Numbered from the stretch's first letter, positions 39,527-48,803 are shown. The stretch is 64,000 nucleotides of DNA from Mycobacterium kubicae (GCF_015689175.1 NZ_CP065047.1:2852001-2916000); one strand, 5' to 3'. The notes: generated by a model from the letters alone, not told the origin. Program-made: numbers and translations.

Positions 39527-39964
39527 GTGCCAAGCCCGTCAGATCCGTCCACGCTGCCGTCGGCCATCCCGCCGAATTTCACTGCGCCGTTCGACGCCGA
39601 GCTGGGTCTGACTTTCACCGAGCTCAGCCCCGACGGTGCGCGAGCGCAGTTGGAGGTCAAGCCGAAGCTGTTGCAGCCCATGGGACTCGTGCACGGCGGC
39701 GTGTACTGCTCGATGATCGAGAGCATGGCCAGCGTGGCTGCCTTCACCTGGCTGGCGTCGAACGGCGGCGGCGAGGTCGTCGGGGTGAACAACAACACCG
39801 ATTTCCTGCGCGCCATCAAGTCCGGGACGGTGTACGGGAACGCCGAACCCGTGCATCGCGGTCGACGTCAACAGCTGTGGCTGGTCACGATCACCGATGA
39901 TGCCGAGCGGCTGGTCGCCCGCGGTCAGGTGCGACTACAGAATCTCGAGTCCCGCTCCAGCTGA
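39527..39964 (+). CDS. Hotdog-fold thioesterase, PaaI type (Rv1847-like)
   Basis: A 145-residue acyl-CoA thioesterase-like protein. The hotdog-fold motif GLVHGGVYCSMIES contains the conserved HGG, and the second strand FLRAIKSGTVYGNAEPVHRGRR is typical. The likely substrate is an aryl- or acyl-CoA. The GTG start lies 7 bases after TAGACA, a weak -10, so it may be leaderless. In M. tuberculosis the urease operon follows; here only 43 bases separate it from the convergent ndh gene. Confidence 0.87.
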   Translation: MPSPSDPSTLPSAIPPNFTAPFDAELGLTFTELSPDGARAQLEVKPKLLQPMGLVHGGVYCSMIESMASVAAFTWLASNGGGEVVGVNNNTDFLRAIKSGTVYGNAEPVHRGRRQQLWLVTITDDAERLVARGQVRLQNLESRSS

Positions 39965-40007
39965 ATCCGGCTGCGCCGCAACGCAATCGGCGCGATGGCG
40001 ACAGCGG

Positions 40008-41399
40008 CTAGCTGGCCTTCCTGGTCACCGTTTCCGACTGTTGGGCTTCCGCGGCCAATTCGGCGAGTTGTTCCAAACGGGTGCGGGCGAATGCCTGCTG
40101 ATCGGTGATGGTCAGCTGGCCGCGCCGGGTGCTCAGGAACGTCACCGTCCACGACAGCAGCGTGGTGATCTTGGTCTTGAAACCGATCAGGTACACCAGG
40201 TGCAGGACCAGCCACATCAGCCAGGCGATGAAGCCGCTGAACTCCAGTGGACCGATCTTGGCCACCGCAGAGAAGCGCGACACGGTTGCCATCGAGCCTT
40301 TGTCGAAGTACTGGAACGGCTCTCGTGCCGTCGGGTCCGCCCCGTCGAGTTCGGCCTTGATGTTGTTGGCGACGTACTTGGCGCCCTGGATGGCGCCTTG
40401 GGCGACGCCGGGCACGCCTTCGACGGCGGCCATGTCACCGATGACGAACACATTCGGGTGTCCCGGGATCGAAAGGTCCGGAAGCACTTTCACCCGGCCG
40501 GCCCGGTCGAGCTCGGCGTCGGACTGCTCGGCCAGGTCGCGTCCCAGCCGGCTGGCCGACACCCCGGCCGACCAGACCTTGCAGGCCGATTCGATGCGCC
40601 GCTCGGTGCCGTCGGCGTCCTTGACGGTGATGCCGTTGCGGTCCACGTCGGTCACCATCGCGCCGAGTTGGATCTCGACGCCCAACTTCTTCAACCGCGC
40701 GGCGGCTCGCTCGCCGAGCTTTTCGCCCATTGGGGGCAGCACCGCAGGCGCGGCATCGAGCAGGATGACCCGCGCCTTGGTCGAATCGATGTGCCGGAAC
40801 GCGCCTTTGAGCGTGTACTCGGCCAATTCCGCGATCTGCCCGGCCATTTCGACGCCGGTTGGGCCGGCACCGACGACGGTGAAGGTGAGCAGTTTCTTGC
40901 GTCGTTCCGGATCGCTTGACCGCTCGGCTTGTTCGAAGGCGCTCAGGATCCGGCCGCGCAACTCCAGTGCATCGTCGATCGACTTCATGCCCGGGGCGAA
41001 TTCGGCGAAATGATCGTTGCCGAAGTACGACTGTCCGGCGCCGGCCGCGACGATCAAGCTGTCGTAAGGCGTTTCGTAGGTGTGGCCCAGCAACTCAGAG
41101 ACGACGCATTGCCTGGCCAGGTCGATGTGGGTGACATTGCCCAGCAGCACCTGGACGTTGCGCTGCTTGCGCAGCACGACGCGGGTGGGCGGGGCGATCT
41201 CGCCTTCGGAGATGATGCCGGTGGCCACCTGGTACAGCAACGGTTGGAACAGGTGATGGGTGGTCCGGGCGATCAGCTTGATGTCGACGTCGGCATGCTT
41301 GAGTTTCTTTGCCGCGTTCAGCCCGCCGAACCCAGAGCCGATGATGACGACGCGATGCCTACGGCGCGGCTCAGCTGTGATTTCCTGCTGGGGACTCAT
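40008..41399 (-). CDS. ndh: Type II NADH dehydrogenase
   Basis: A 463-residue single-subunit NADH:menaquinone oxidoreductase, the same length as M. tuberculosis Ndh. The FAD motif is VIIGSGFGGLNAAKK (residues ~18-32) and the NADH motif is TVVGAGPTGVEMAGQ. The FAD-contact block VFVIGDMAAVEGVPG and a C-terminal amphipathic or membrane helix (IAWLMWLVLHLVYLIGFKTK) are also present. It is the main respiratory NADH entry. AGGAG lies upstream of the ATG. An inverted repeat and TTGACT are visible about 53-75 bases upstream. The urease cluster that precedes it in M. tuberculosis is absent. Confidence 0.96.
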   Translation of the reverse strand: MSPQQEITAEPRRRHRVVIIGSGFGGLNAAKKLKHADVDIKLIARTTHHLFQPLLYQVATGIISEGEIAPPTRVVLRKQRNVQVLLGNVTHIDLARQCVVSELLGHTYETPYDSLIVAAGAGQSYFGNDHFAEFAPGMKSIDDALELRGRILSAFEQAERSSDPERRKKLLTFTVVGAGPTGVEMAGQIAELAEYTLKGAFRHIDSTKARVILLDAAPAVLPPMGEKLGERAAARLKKLGVEIQLGAMVTDVDRNGITVKDADGTERRIESACKVWSAGVSASRLGRDLAEQSDAELDRAGRVKVLPDLSIPGHPNVFVIGDMAAVEGVPGVAQGAIQGAKYVANNIKAELDGADPTAREPFQYFDKGSMATVSRFSAVAKIGPLEFSGFIAWLMWLVLHLVYLIGFKTKITTLLSWTVTFLSTRRGQLTITDQQAFARTRLEQLAELAAEAQQSETVTRKAS

Positions 41400-41451
41400 G
41401 TGCCTCTGCTCCTGACGGGGCTCCTCGGCGGGCGCCTTTAGTTAGCTACTC

Positions 41452-41467
41452 ACCCTAAATCCAGGGT
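41452..41467. promoter_or_regulatory. Inverted repeat in the ndh promoter region
   Basis: ACCCT (41452-41456) and AGGGT (41463-41467) form a dyad adjacent to TTGACT on the minus strand (41468-41473). The position would suit an operator between -35 and -10. Confidence 0.3.
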
Positions 41468-41542
41468 AGTCAAGCCTCACCCAGATACCCAGGCGCACGG
41501 GTGTGTAATCAGCCACACCGCGGGCCGCGCGCTTTTGTGGCG

Positions 41543-42465
41543 TTAAACACCCAGCAGCGGTCGCAGTGCTTCTGCAGCCGTGGTGATGACCCCCGGGGCG
41601 AAGCCATGCGAGGACAGGTTGATGATGACTCCGCCGACTCCAGCGTCGAGCACCTTGGCTTGCACTTGCTCGGCAATCTGCGCCGGGCTACCGACCACCA
41701 TGCGACCGCTGACCTGCTCGGGAAGCCTTTGTGGACTGAGGCTTTCGTCGATCCGGACCGTGAGCATGACACTGGTTTCCAGTGTCGACGGGTCGCGGCC
41801 GGCTTCTTCGCACCGCGCCGCCATCGCCTTCATCTTGCGCGGCAGGTCGTCCAGTGACGCGACGATGTTGAGATGGTCGGCGTTGCGCGCAGCGATCGCG
41901 AACGTCTTCTTCTCACCGCCGCCGCCGATCAATACGGGGATGTGATCGCGGTAACCGGCTCGGCCACCGCCGACTCCGTGGTGTACCAGTCGCCCGAAAA
42001 GCTAGGCCGCTCACCGTCGATCATCGGCTTGATGATCTGAAGGGCCTCTTCGAGCCGATGGAACCGATCGGTGAAAGTGCCGAATTCGAAGCCAAGTTGG
42101 CGGTGTTCGAGCTCATACCACCCGGCTCCGATGCCCAGGATGGCCCGGCCCGCACTGACGACGTCCAAGGTGGTGATGATCTTGGCCAGCAGGGCCGGGT
42201 TGCGGTATGTGTTGCCGGTCACCAGCGTGCCCAACTGCACGCGTTCGGTGGCGGTGGCCAGCGCGCCCAGCGCGGTGTACGCCTCGAGCATCGGTTCGTC
42301 GGGCGCTCCCAGCATGGGCAGCTGATAGAAGTGGTCCATCACGAAAACCGAGTCATATCCCGCTGATTCAGCCTCTTGAGCCTGCGCGATGACGGACGGG
42401 AAGAGCTTTTCCACACCGGTTCCGAAGGAGAATTTCGGAATCTGAAACCCCAGCTTGATGGCCAC
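41543..42465 (-). pseudogene. F420-type LLM-class oxidoreductase, frameshifted (Rv1855c-like)
   Basis: The reading frame is split. The first part (start 42465 or 42474) encodes ~180 residues of a luciferase-like monooxygenase fold (KLGFQIPKFSFGTGVEK, then FVMDHFYQLP) up to GDWYTTESAVAEP. It then runs out of frame to a stop at 41929. The second part (41543 to ~41955) continues in another frame with IGGGGEKKTFAIAARNADHLN to the normal C-terminus. Between them one base is missing near 41955, where a Pro-Arg-Tyr-Arg-Asp junction is expected. Everything else is well conserved, so the loss is recent or a sequencing error. The intact family uses F420 or FMN. GTG 42465 lies 7 bases after TACGGT, so it is probably leaderless. 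Confidence 0.85.
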
Positions 42466-42472
42466 GGTACTC

Positions 42473-42478
42473 ACCGTA
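42473..42478 (-). promoter_or_regulatory. -10 box for the LLM oxidoreductase gene
   Basis: On the minus strand TACGGT ends 7 bases before the GTG at 42465 and 2 bases... too close to the alternative GTG at 42474, which it overlaps. This favours 42465 as the start. Confidence 0.45.
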
Positions 42479-42504
42479 GCGTTCGGCTGGGTTATCCGGG
42501 ATGC

Positions 42505-43182
42505 TCAGGCGAAATGCGTCAACGCACCGTGGCTGACGTGCAAGGTCTGGCCGGTGATGTGGCGCGCTGCGGGCGTAGTCAAAAACCGCGAGAGCCGCGC
42601 GATCTCCGCCGCGACCGGTGCCGGCGTGCGGGACAAGCCCTCGTAGCCGGGCTGGGCGCTGCGCCCGCAGGCGACCGTGTTGACCGTGATGCCACGGGTG
42701 CCGTAGATCTCGGCCTGCCCGGCGACCCAGTTGGACAGCGCGGCCTTGATCGCGGCGTCGACGCTGCCGGACGGAGGGTTCTCGGCGACCACGCTGATGA
42801 TGGATCCGCCGGAGCGGAGGTGGTCACCCACGCACTGGACGGTGAGCACCGCGGAAAGCACCGTTGCGTCGAGCGACCGGCGCCAGGCGGTAGCGGTGTC
42901 GGACAGCGAATAGGTACGCGGGTCACCGGCATCCGTGGCGGCCGCGGGCACGTTGACGATGGTGTCCAAGTGGTGCGGGAACAACGCGCGGGCGTCCTGC
43001 AGGCTCGCCGCGTCGGTGGTGTCGCAGACGATGGCGTCGGCGTCGAGTTCCTTGGCGACGACTTCCAGTTCGGCGCGGCGGGCGCCTACGAGGGTGACCT
43101 TGTGGCCGTCGTCGCGAAAGCCCTCGGCGACGGTGCGTCCCAGGTCGGTATCGGCACCGGTGACCACAACCTCCACGGCCAT
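42505..43182 (-). CDS. Short-chain dehydrogenase/reductase-like protein (Rv1856c)
   Basis: A 225-residue Rossmann protein. The N-terminal cofactor site VVVTGADTDLGRTVAEGF is a TGxxxxxG variant. The NAG-type segment and the catalytic Tyr-x-x-x-Lys are not obvious (AIKAALSNWVAGQAEIYGTRG occupies that region), so it may be a degenerate SDR with weak or no catalysis. GAGGAGG precedes the start. The GTG at codon 3 has a better spacing and may be the real start. It lies 30-40 bases after the LLM gene start on the same strand, transcribed toward it. The function is unknown. Confidence 0.85.
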   Translation of the reverse strand: MAVEVVVTGADTDLGRTVAEGFRDDGHKVTLVGARRAELEVVAKELDADAIVCDTTDAASLQDARALFPHHLDTIVNVPAAATDAGDPRTYSLSDTATAWRRSLDATVLSAVLTVQCVGDHLRSGGSIISVVAENPPSGSVDAAIKAALSNWVAGQAEIYGTRGITVNTVACGRSAQPGYEGLSRTPAPVAAEIARLSRFLTTPAARHITGQTLHVSHGALTHFA

Positions 43183-43307
43183 GCCTCCTCGTGTTCAACG
43201 CTGAACCCAGACCCTGGCACTGCACCAGCGCACCACACGCGCCCGGGATCTCCGCGTGTTACGGCGTCAATCCCTGCTGATGTTACTGGACAGTAGCTAT
43301 CCGGCGA

Positions 43308-43338
43308 AATTGCCGCCGCGGCGACTCGCGGGGCAATT
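43308..43338. promoter_or_regulatory. Inverted repeat upstream of modABC
   Basis: AATTGCC (43308-43314) and GGCAATT (43332-43338) are perfect inverted arms with a 17-base spacer, 65-95 bases before modA. It may be an operator or a structured leader. The other sequence in 43183-43402 shows only the modA promoter. Confidence 0.35.
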
Positions 43339-43390
43339 GCATAACTATTCGGCCGCGCGCCCTCTGCGGGTCATCGACGGCGTGGACACG

Positions 43391-43396
43391 TAGGTT
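43391..43396 (+). promoter_or_regulatory. -10 box for a leaderless modA transcript
   Basis: TAGGTT fits TANNNT and ends exactly 6 bases before GTG 43403. Confidence 0.55.
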
Positions 43397-43402
43397 GAAT
43401 CA

Positions 43403-44167
43403 GTGCGTCGAATCGGGGTCCGGGCCGGTTTGGCCGCTGCGGCGCTGGTCTGCGTCGTGGTGGCAGGTGGGTGCGACTCGACCTCCGCACCGCATACCCG
43501 GCTGGTGGTGTTCGCTGCCGCTTCGCTCAGATCGGCGTTCACCCAGATCGGTGAGCGCTTCAAAGCCGACAATCCGGGCACGGACGTGGAGTTCGACTTC
43601 GCGGGCTCTTCGGAGTTGGCGACGCAATTGACCCAGGGCGCTACCGCCGACGTCTTCGCCTCGGCGGACACCGCGCAGATGGATGTCGTCACCAAAGCCG
43701 GGCTGCTTGCCGGTGCGCCGACGAATTTCGCGTCGAACACGCTGGTGATTGTCACCGCCCCCGGCAACCCGAAGCACATCGCGTCCTTCGCCGACCTCGG
43801 CCGGCCCGGCCTCAGTGTGGTCATCTGCCAACGGCCGGTGCCCTGCGGATCGGCCGCGCACCGCGTCGAAGACGCCACGGGCACTCGCCTCAACCCAGTC
43901 AGCGAGGAACCCAGCGTCAGCGACGTGCTCAACAAGGTGACCACCGGCCAAGCCGATGCGGCGCTGGTCTATGTCACCGACGCGCGCAGCGCCGCGAACA
44001 ACGTCACCACGGTCGGATTCCCGGAAGCCGCCGGCGCGGTGAACGTCTATCCCATCGCGGTGCTGAAGAACGCGCCGCACGCCGCGCTGGCGGGGAAGTT
44101 CGTGGCCGGGGTCGGCGCCGAGTCGGGGCAGCAGATCCTCGACCAGGCCGGTTTCGCAAGGCCCTGA
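43403..44167 (+). CDS. modA: Molybdate ABC transporter substrate-binding lipoprotein
   Basis: A 254-residue lipoprotein. The signal peptide ends in the lipobox VVAGGC, so Cys near residue 25 is the anchor. The solute-binding domain has LVVFAAASLRSAFTQIG at the start, GSSELATQLTQGATADVFAS and ADAALVYVTDARS, the ModA pattern for molybdate or tungstate capture. It acts outside the membrane with ModB and ModC. The GTG start lies 6 bases after a -10 box. modB begins 9 bases after its stop. Confidence 0.93.
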   Translation: MRRIGVRAGLAAAALVCVVVAGGCDSTSAPHTRLVVFAAASLRSAFTQIGERFKADNPGTDVEFDFAGSSELATQLTQGATADVFASADTAQMDVVTKAGLLAGAPTNFASNTLVIVTAPGNPKHIASFADLGRPGLSVVICQRPVPCGSAAHRVEDATGTRLNPVSEEPSVSDVLNKVTTGQADAALVYVTDARSAANNVTTVGFPEAAGAVNVYPIAVLKNAPHAALAGKFVAGVGAESGQQILDQAGFARP

Positions 44168-44176
44168 CGAGCTGCT

Positions 44177-44971
44177 GTGCACCGGCCGACCGAGCTACCC
44201 CGTTGGGTTTATCTGCCCGCCGCGGCCGGCATCGTCTTCGTGGCGTTACCGCTCGTGGCGATCGCCGGGAAAGTCGACTGGCCGCGGTTCTGGTGGTTGG
44301 TCACCAGCCACTCCTCCCTGACGGCGCTGTTGCTCAGCCTCAAGACCGCCGCGGCCAGTACCGCGCTGTGCGTGGGGTTCGGCGTGCCGATGGCGTTGGT
44401 CTTGGCCCGCGGCGGCCCCCGGCTGACACGAGTGATCCGGCCGGTGATCCTGCTGCCTTTGGTGCTGCCGCCGGTGGTGGGCGGCATAGCGCTGCTGTAC
44501 GCCTTCGGCCGGCTGGGACTCATCGGGCGGTATCTGGAGGGTGCCGGTGTCAGCATCGCGTTCAGCACGACGGCGGTCGTGCTGGCGCAGACCTTCGTGT
44601 CACTGCCCTTCTTGGTGATCTCGCTGGAAGGCGCCGCGCGCAGTGCCGGCGCTGACTACGAGGTCGTGGCGGCGACGCTCGGCGCGCGGCCCAGCACCGT
44701 CTGGTGGCGGGTCACCCTGCCGCTGTTGTTGCCCGGTATGGCGTCCGGAGCGATATTGGCGTTCGCCCGGTCGCTGGGGGAGTTCGGTGCGACGCTGACG
44801 TTTGCCGGCTCCCGGGAGGGCGTCACCCGCACCCTTCCACTGGAGATTTATCTGCAGCGCGTCGATGACCCGGCTGCCGCGGTGGCCCTGTCGATTGTGC
44901 TGGTGGTGGTGGCGGCGCTGGTGGTGTTGGGCCTGGGTGCGCGCCGGCTCGCCGCGGCGGACCCGAGGTAG
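44177..44971 (+). CDS. modB: Molybdate ABC transporter permease
   Basis: A 264-residue permease with about five or six membrane helices. The cytoplasmic EAA loop is [20 protein letters not shown] followed by the [12 protein letters not shown] segment. It forms the membrane channel of ModABC. Start GTG 44177. modC follows after 6 bases, so modABC is one operon. Confidence 0.94.
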   Translation: MHRPTELPRWVYLPAAAGIVFVALPLVAIAGKVDWPRFWWLVTSHSSLTALLLSLKTAAASTALCVGFGVPMALVLARGGPRLTRVIRPVILLPLVLPPVVGGIALLYAFGRLGLIGRYLEGAGVSIAFSTTAVVLAQTFVSLPFLVISLEGAARSAGADYEVVAATLGARPSTVWWRVTLPLLLPGMASGAILAFARSLGEFGATLTFAGSREGVTRTLPLEIYLQRVDDPAAAVALSIVLVVVAALVVLGLGARRLAAADPR

Positions 44972-44977
44972 CCGGCG

Positions 44978-46087
44978 ATGACCGAGTTGCAGCTGCGCGC
45001 CGTCGTCGCCGACCGCGGTCTGGACGTCGGCTTCTCGGTATCCGCCGGCGAGGTATTGGCGGTTCTCGGCCCCAACGGGGCGGGCAAGTCGACCGCGCTG
45101 CATGTCATCGCCGGGCTGGTGCGCCCCGATGTGGGTCTGGTGCGGCTGGGGGACCGGATTCTCACCGACACCGCCGCCGGGATAGAGGTCGCCACTCATG
45201 ACCGCCGAGTCGGCTTGCTGCTCCAAGATCCGCTGCTGTTCCCGCATCTCAGCGTGGCCGCCAACGTGGCGTTCGGGCTACGCAGCCGCCACGGCTGGTT
45301 TCGGCCCGGCCGCGCGCCGGCCAGGGAAGCGGCGCTGCGGTGGCTGCGGGAAGTGGACGCTGCGGAGTTGGCCGAGCGCAAGCCGCGCCAGTTGTCGGGC
45401 GGGCAGGCGCAGCGCGTGGCCATCGCCCGCGCGTTGGCGGCCCAACCCCAGGCGTTACTGCTCGACGAGCCGCTGACCGGATTGGATGTGGCCGCTGCCG
45501 CCGGGATTCGAGCGGTGCTGCGCGACGTCGTGGCCGGCAGCGGTTGCGCGGTCGTCATGATCACCCACGACTTGGTGGATGTGCTCACGCTGGCCGATCG
45601 CGTAGTGGTGCTCGAGTCTGGCCGGGTCGCTGAGACCGGCTCGGTCGCAGCGGTGCTGGCCGCGCCACGCAGCCACTTCGGGGCTCGGGTCGCGGGCGTC
45701 AACCTGGTCAGCGGATCGATCGACGACGACGGCAGCTTGCGGGATCCGTCGGGGCAGCGCTGGTATGGCGTTGCTGACGAGGCGCTCAGCAACGGCCAGG
45801 AGGCGGTGGCCGTATTCGCGCCTGCCGCGGTGTCGGTCTACCCCCAGCCACCGCATGGCAGCCCCCGCAACAGCGTCGAGGTGGTTGTCGTCGAATTGGG
45901 CACCCGCGGGTCTGCCGTCGTGGTGCGCGGACACGACCAACCCGACGGTGCGCCCGGGCTGGCCGCCACCATCACCGCCGACGCCGCGGCGGAGTTGCGG
46001 CTGACCCCGGGCGCGCGCGTGTGGTTCAGCGTTAAGGCGCAGGAGGTTCGGCTGCATGCGGCTGTGCAGCGCCACAATTCCTCGTGA
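44978..46087 (+). CDS. modC: Molybdate ABC transporter ATP-binding protein
   Basis: A 369-residue ATPase. Walker A GPNGAGKS is at 31-38, the signature LSGGQAQR near 139-146, and Walker B ALLLDEP near 159-165. A TOBE molybdate-binding domain forms the C-terminal ~90 residues (NSVEVVVVELGTRG, then LRLTPGARVWFSVKAQEVRL). It powers ModB. ATG start, 6 bases after modB. The apa gene follows after 81 bases with its own promoter. Confidence 0.95.
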   Translation: MTELQLRAVVADRGLDVGFSVSAGEVLAVLGPNGAGKSTALHVIAGLVRPDVGLVRLGDRILTDTAAGIEVATHDRRVGLLLQDPLLFPHLSVAANVAFGLRSRHGWFRPGRAPAREAALRWLREVDAAELAERKPRQLSGGQAQRVAIARALAAQPQALLLDEPLTGLDVAAAAGIRAVLRDVVAGSGCAVVMITHDLVDVLTLADRVVVLESGRVAETGSVAAVLAAPRSHFGARVAGVNLVSGSIDDDGSLRDPSGQRWYGVADEALSNGQEAVAVFAPAAVSVYPQPPHGSPRNSVEVVVVELGTRGSAVVVRGHDQPDGAPGLAATITADAAAELRLTPGARVWFSVKAQEVRLHAAVQRHNSS

Positions 46088-46155
46088 CGCAGACCCGCTA
46101 GTAATCAACTGGCCAGACACCGGCTGGGCATCCTTGCTTCGCCGCGCTAACAGGG

Positions 46156-46161
46156 TAGGTT
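46156..46161 (+). promoter_or_regulatory. -10 box for a leaderless apa transcript
   Basis: TAGGTT fits TANNNT and ends 7 bases before ATG 46169. This indicates that apa is transcribed separately from modABC. Confidence 0.55.
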
Positions 46162-46168
46162 CGTCGCC

Positions 46169-47293
46169 ATGCATCAGGTGCACCCGAACACGCCACGCCG
46201 CAAAGGGCTGTGGGCAACGCTGGCCATCACCGCGGCGACCGGTGCCAGCGTCATCGCCGTCGCTTTGCCGGCAACCGCGAGCGCAGATCCCGAACCGGCG
46301 CCGCCGCCCAGTCCGGGCGCTGCGTCGCCTCCGTCGAACGCCCCGGCGAACCCCGCCCCGGCGAACCCCGCGCCGGCGCAAGTGAACAATCCGGCATCAC
46401 CAGCACCCGCGGCGCCCAACGCGGCCCCGGGCGACCCGGGCGCGGTGCCCGCACCGGCCGATCCGAACGCCCCGCAGCCAGTGGTGGCGGACCCGAATGC
46501 CCCTGAGCCGGGGCGCGTCACCAACGCCGTGGGCGGATTCAGTTATGTCGTGCCTGCCGGTTGGGTGGAGTCCGACGCGTCCCACCTGGACTACGGATCG
46601 GCACTGCTGAGTAAGACGGCGGGCGAGCCGCCATCGCCCGGGCAGGCCCCGCCGGTCGCCAATGACACCCGGATCGTGCTGGGACGGCTGGACGCGAAGC
46701 TGTACGCCAGCGCCGAGACGACCAACCCGAAGGCTGCGGTGCGGTTGGGATCGGACATGGGTGAGTTCTTCATGCCGTACCCGGGCACGCGCGTGAACCA
46801 AGAGGCGACGCCGCTCAGCGCCAATGGGCTGTCGGGCAGCGCCTCGTACTACGAGGTGAAGTTCAGCGACACCACCAAGCCCAACGGTCAGATCTGGACG
46901 GGTGTGGTGGGCACGCCACCGGCCGGAACCACCACCACCGGGCCGCCGCAACGTTGGTTCGTCGTGTGGCTCGGAACGGCGAACAACCCGGTCGACAAGA
47001 ACGCGGCCAAGACGCTGGCGGAGTCGATTCGCCCGTGGACCGCGCCGGCCGCGCCCGCACCGGCCCCCGGCGACCAAGCACCCGCCCCGGCGCCCGCCGC
47101 GCCCGCTCCGGCAGCGCCGGCACCGGCTGCACCCGCGCCGGCGGCTCCGGCGGCTCCCGCGGCTCCGGCCGCACCCGCGCCGGCGGCACCGGCCGCCCCT
47201 GCGGCACCGGCTCCCGCCCAGGCTCCGGCGCAGGCGCCGGCAGGTGAGACGGTGCCTGGCGCCGTGTCACCACGCATCACGACTTCGACCTAG
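46169..47293 (+). CDS. apa: Alanine/proline-rich secreted fibronectin-attachment glycoprotein
   Basis: A 374-residue secreted protein (Apa/FAP/ModD, Rv1860). The signal peptide covers about residues 1-40, ending TASADP. Next comes an Ala/Pro-rich region with [14 protein letters not shown] repeats. The fibronectin-binding core (~115-290) includes [22 protein letters not shown] and the [16 protein letters not shown] block. The C-terminal ~75 residues are an expanded PAAPAP tract, longer than in M. tuberculosis Apa (325 residues) and closer to the M. avium length. It binds fibronectin and is O-mannosylated in M. tuberculosis. The ModD name is positional only. Confidence 0.95.
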   Translation: MHQVHPNTPRRKGLWATLAITAATGASVIAVALPATASADPEPAPPPSPGAASPPSNAPANPAPANPAPAQVNNPASPAPAAPNAAPGDPGAVPAPADPNAPQPVVADPNAPEPGRVTNAVGGFSYVVPAGWVESDASHLDYGSALLSKTAGEPPSPGQAPPVANDTRIVLGRLDAKLYASAETTNPKAAVRLGSDMGEFFMPYPGTRVNQEATPLSANGLSGSASYYEVKFSDTTKPNGQIWTGVVGTPPAGTTTTGPPQRWFVVWLGTANNPVDKNAAKTLAESIRPWTAPAAPAPAPGDQAPAPAPAAPAPAAPAPAAPAPAAPAAPAAPAAPAPAAPAAPAAPAPAQAPAQAPAGETVPGAVSPRITTST

Positions 47294-47304
47294 GCGGAGG
47301 TTCG

Positions 47305-47320
47305 CGTCGCGGCCGCGACG
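47305..47320. terminator. GC palindrome after apa
   Basis: CGTCGCGGCCGCGACG is a perfect 16-bp palindrome 12 bases after the apa stop. As RNA it could form a 6-bp stem with a 4-base loop. It could be a terminator or only GC-rich sequence. Confidence 0.3.
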
Positions 47321-47435
47321 GCCGCGGACGTCACCCAACGGGTTAGGAAATCGTTACTTTGATGATGCAATAGACGGCGTCGGCTCCGGGTATACCTGTC
47401 GCACCCTGCTACAAGTCAATACCAAGGAGCTGGTC

Positions 47436-47714
47436 ATGATCCTGCACATCATCTGGCTAATCGTCATCGGGCTCGTCGTCGGCTTGATTGCGCGACTCAT
47501 CGTTCCAGGTAGGCAGCCCATGGGCTGGATCGCCACCGCCTTGCTGGGCATCGCAGGCGCCTACGTCGGCGGCACTTTGGGAAGCGTGGTGTTCCCGCCG
47601 CACAAATTCACCATCACCCCGCCGATCGAGCACTCCTTCCTGGGGGCCCTGGTTGGTGCGGTGATCCTGTTGCTGATCTACAAGTTCGCCACCTCCCGCA
47701 CGCGCACCTTGTAG
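47436..47714 (+). CDS. Small GlsB/YeaQ/YmgE-type membrane protein (Rv1861-like)
   Basis: A 92-residue protein with three hydrophobic helices at about 2-20, 28-48 and 65-85. The family motif [27 protein letters not shown] is near the N-terminus. Members are often called transglycosylase-associated proteins, but a function is not shown. ATG 47436 has AAGGAG 6 bases upstream; the longer open frame runs through apa and is rejected. A GGGTAT hexamer at 47388-47393 recalls a SigF -10, but no matching -35 was found. Confidence 0.88.
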   Translation: MILHIIWLIVIGLVVGLIARLIVPGRQPMGWIATALLGIAGAYVGGTLGSVVFPPHKFTITPPIEHSFLGALVGAVILLLIYKFATSRTRTL

Positions 47715-47775
47715 TACCCGCGTTACCGGCCCAGCGGATCGGACGGTTCGCGACCGGCAGCGGCATGATGGGGTA

Positions 47776-48798
47776 ATGGCGTCAGCGACGACCACCATGA
47801 CCGCTTGGCAGGTTCGCCAACCGGGTCCGATGAAAACCGGCCCGCTGCAACGAGTTACCACCGAAGTGCCGCGGCCCGGACCGTCCGATCTGCTGGTCGC
47901 CGTCCGCGCGTGCGGGGTATGCCGGACCGACCTGCACGTCACAGAAGGCGACCTGCCCGTACACCGCGACCGGGTGACACCCGGCCACGAGGTGGTCGGG
48001 GAAGTCGTCGAGGTGGGCGCCGAAGCGGGCGACGACTTCGTTGTGGGGGACCGAGTCGGTGTGGCGTGGCTGCGCCACACGTGCGGGCTGTGCAAGTACT
48101 GCCGCCGCGGCGCCGAGAATCTTTGCCCGAACTCTCGCTACACCGGTTGGGACGCCGACGGCGGTTACGCCGAATTCACCACGGTCCCAGCCGCTTACGC
48201 GCATCATCTGCCCAGCGGTTACAGCGACACCGAGCTCGCGCCGCTGCTGTGTGCCGGCATCATCGGATACCGCTCGCTGCTGCGCGCCGAGTTGCCGCCC
48301 GGCGGCCGACTGGGGCTGTACGGATTCGGCGGCAGTGCCCACATCACCGCGCAGGTGGCTTTAGCCCAGGGCGCCGAGGTGCACGTGATGACGCGTGGGG
48401 AGCGTGCTCGGGAATTGGCGTTGGAGCTCGGCGCGGCCTCGGCGCAAGGAGCCGCAGACCCGCCGCCCGTGCCGCTGGACGCCGCGATACTGTTCGCACC
48501 GGTGGGCGACCTGGTGCCGCCCGCCCTCGAGGCCCTCGATCGCGGCGGGACCCTGGCGATCGCGGGTATCCACCTGACCGATATTCCGGCGCTCAACTAC
48601 CAGCGTCACCTGTTTCAGGAGCGCCAGGTGCGGTCGGTCACCTCCAACACGCGGGCGGACGCGCGCGCGTTTCTCGACTTCGCGGCGCAACACCACATTC
48701 AGGTCACCACGCCGGAATACCCGCTGACAGAAGCCGATCGCGCACTGACCGATCTGAGCAGTGGCCGCATCGCCGGAGCAGCAGTGTTGCTCGTGTAG
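47776..48798 (+). CDS. adhA: Zinc-dependent alcohol dehydrogenase
   Basis: A 340-residue medium-chain dehydrogenase. The catalytic zinc ligands are in [10 protein letters not shown] and GHEVVGEV. The structural zinc four-cysteine loop is [15 protein letters not shown]. The NAD site is [16 protein letters not shown]. It would oxidise or reduce primary alcohols and aldehydes. It matches Rv1862. A weak CATGAT lies 6 bases before the ATG, so it may be leaderless. It converges with the CPBP protease gene, 5 bases after its stop. Confidence 0.91.
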   Translation: MASATTTMTAWQVRQPGPMKTGPLQRVTTEVPRPGPSDLLVAVRACGVCRTDLHVTEGDLPVHRDRVTPGHEVVGEVVEVGAEAGDDFVVGDRVGVAWLRHTCGLCKYCRRGAENLCPNSRYTGWDADGGYAEFTTVPAAYAHHLPSGYSDTELAPLLCAGIIGYRSLLRAELPPGGRLGLYGFGGSAHITAQVALAQGAEVHVMTRGERARELALELGAASAQGAADPPPVPLDAAILFAPVGDLVPPALEALDRGGTLAIAGIHLTDIPALNYQRHLFQERQVRSVTSNTRADARAFLDFAAQHHIQVTTPEYPLTEADRALTDLSSGRIAGAAVLLV

Positions 48799-48803
48799 GC
48801 GAT

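Noticed and set aside
47060..47230. Ala-Pro repeat in apa as a separate repetitive element
   Set aside because: It is coding and in frame within Apa, so it is described as part of that protein.
47388..47393. GGGTAT as a SigF-type -10 before the Rv1861-like gene
   Set aside because: No GTTT-type -35 at 15-17 bases upstream, so a SigF promoter is not supported.
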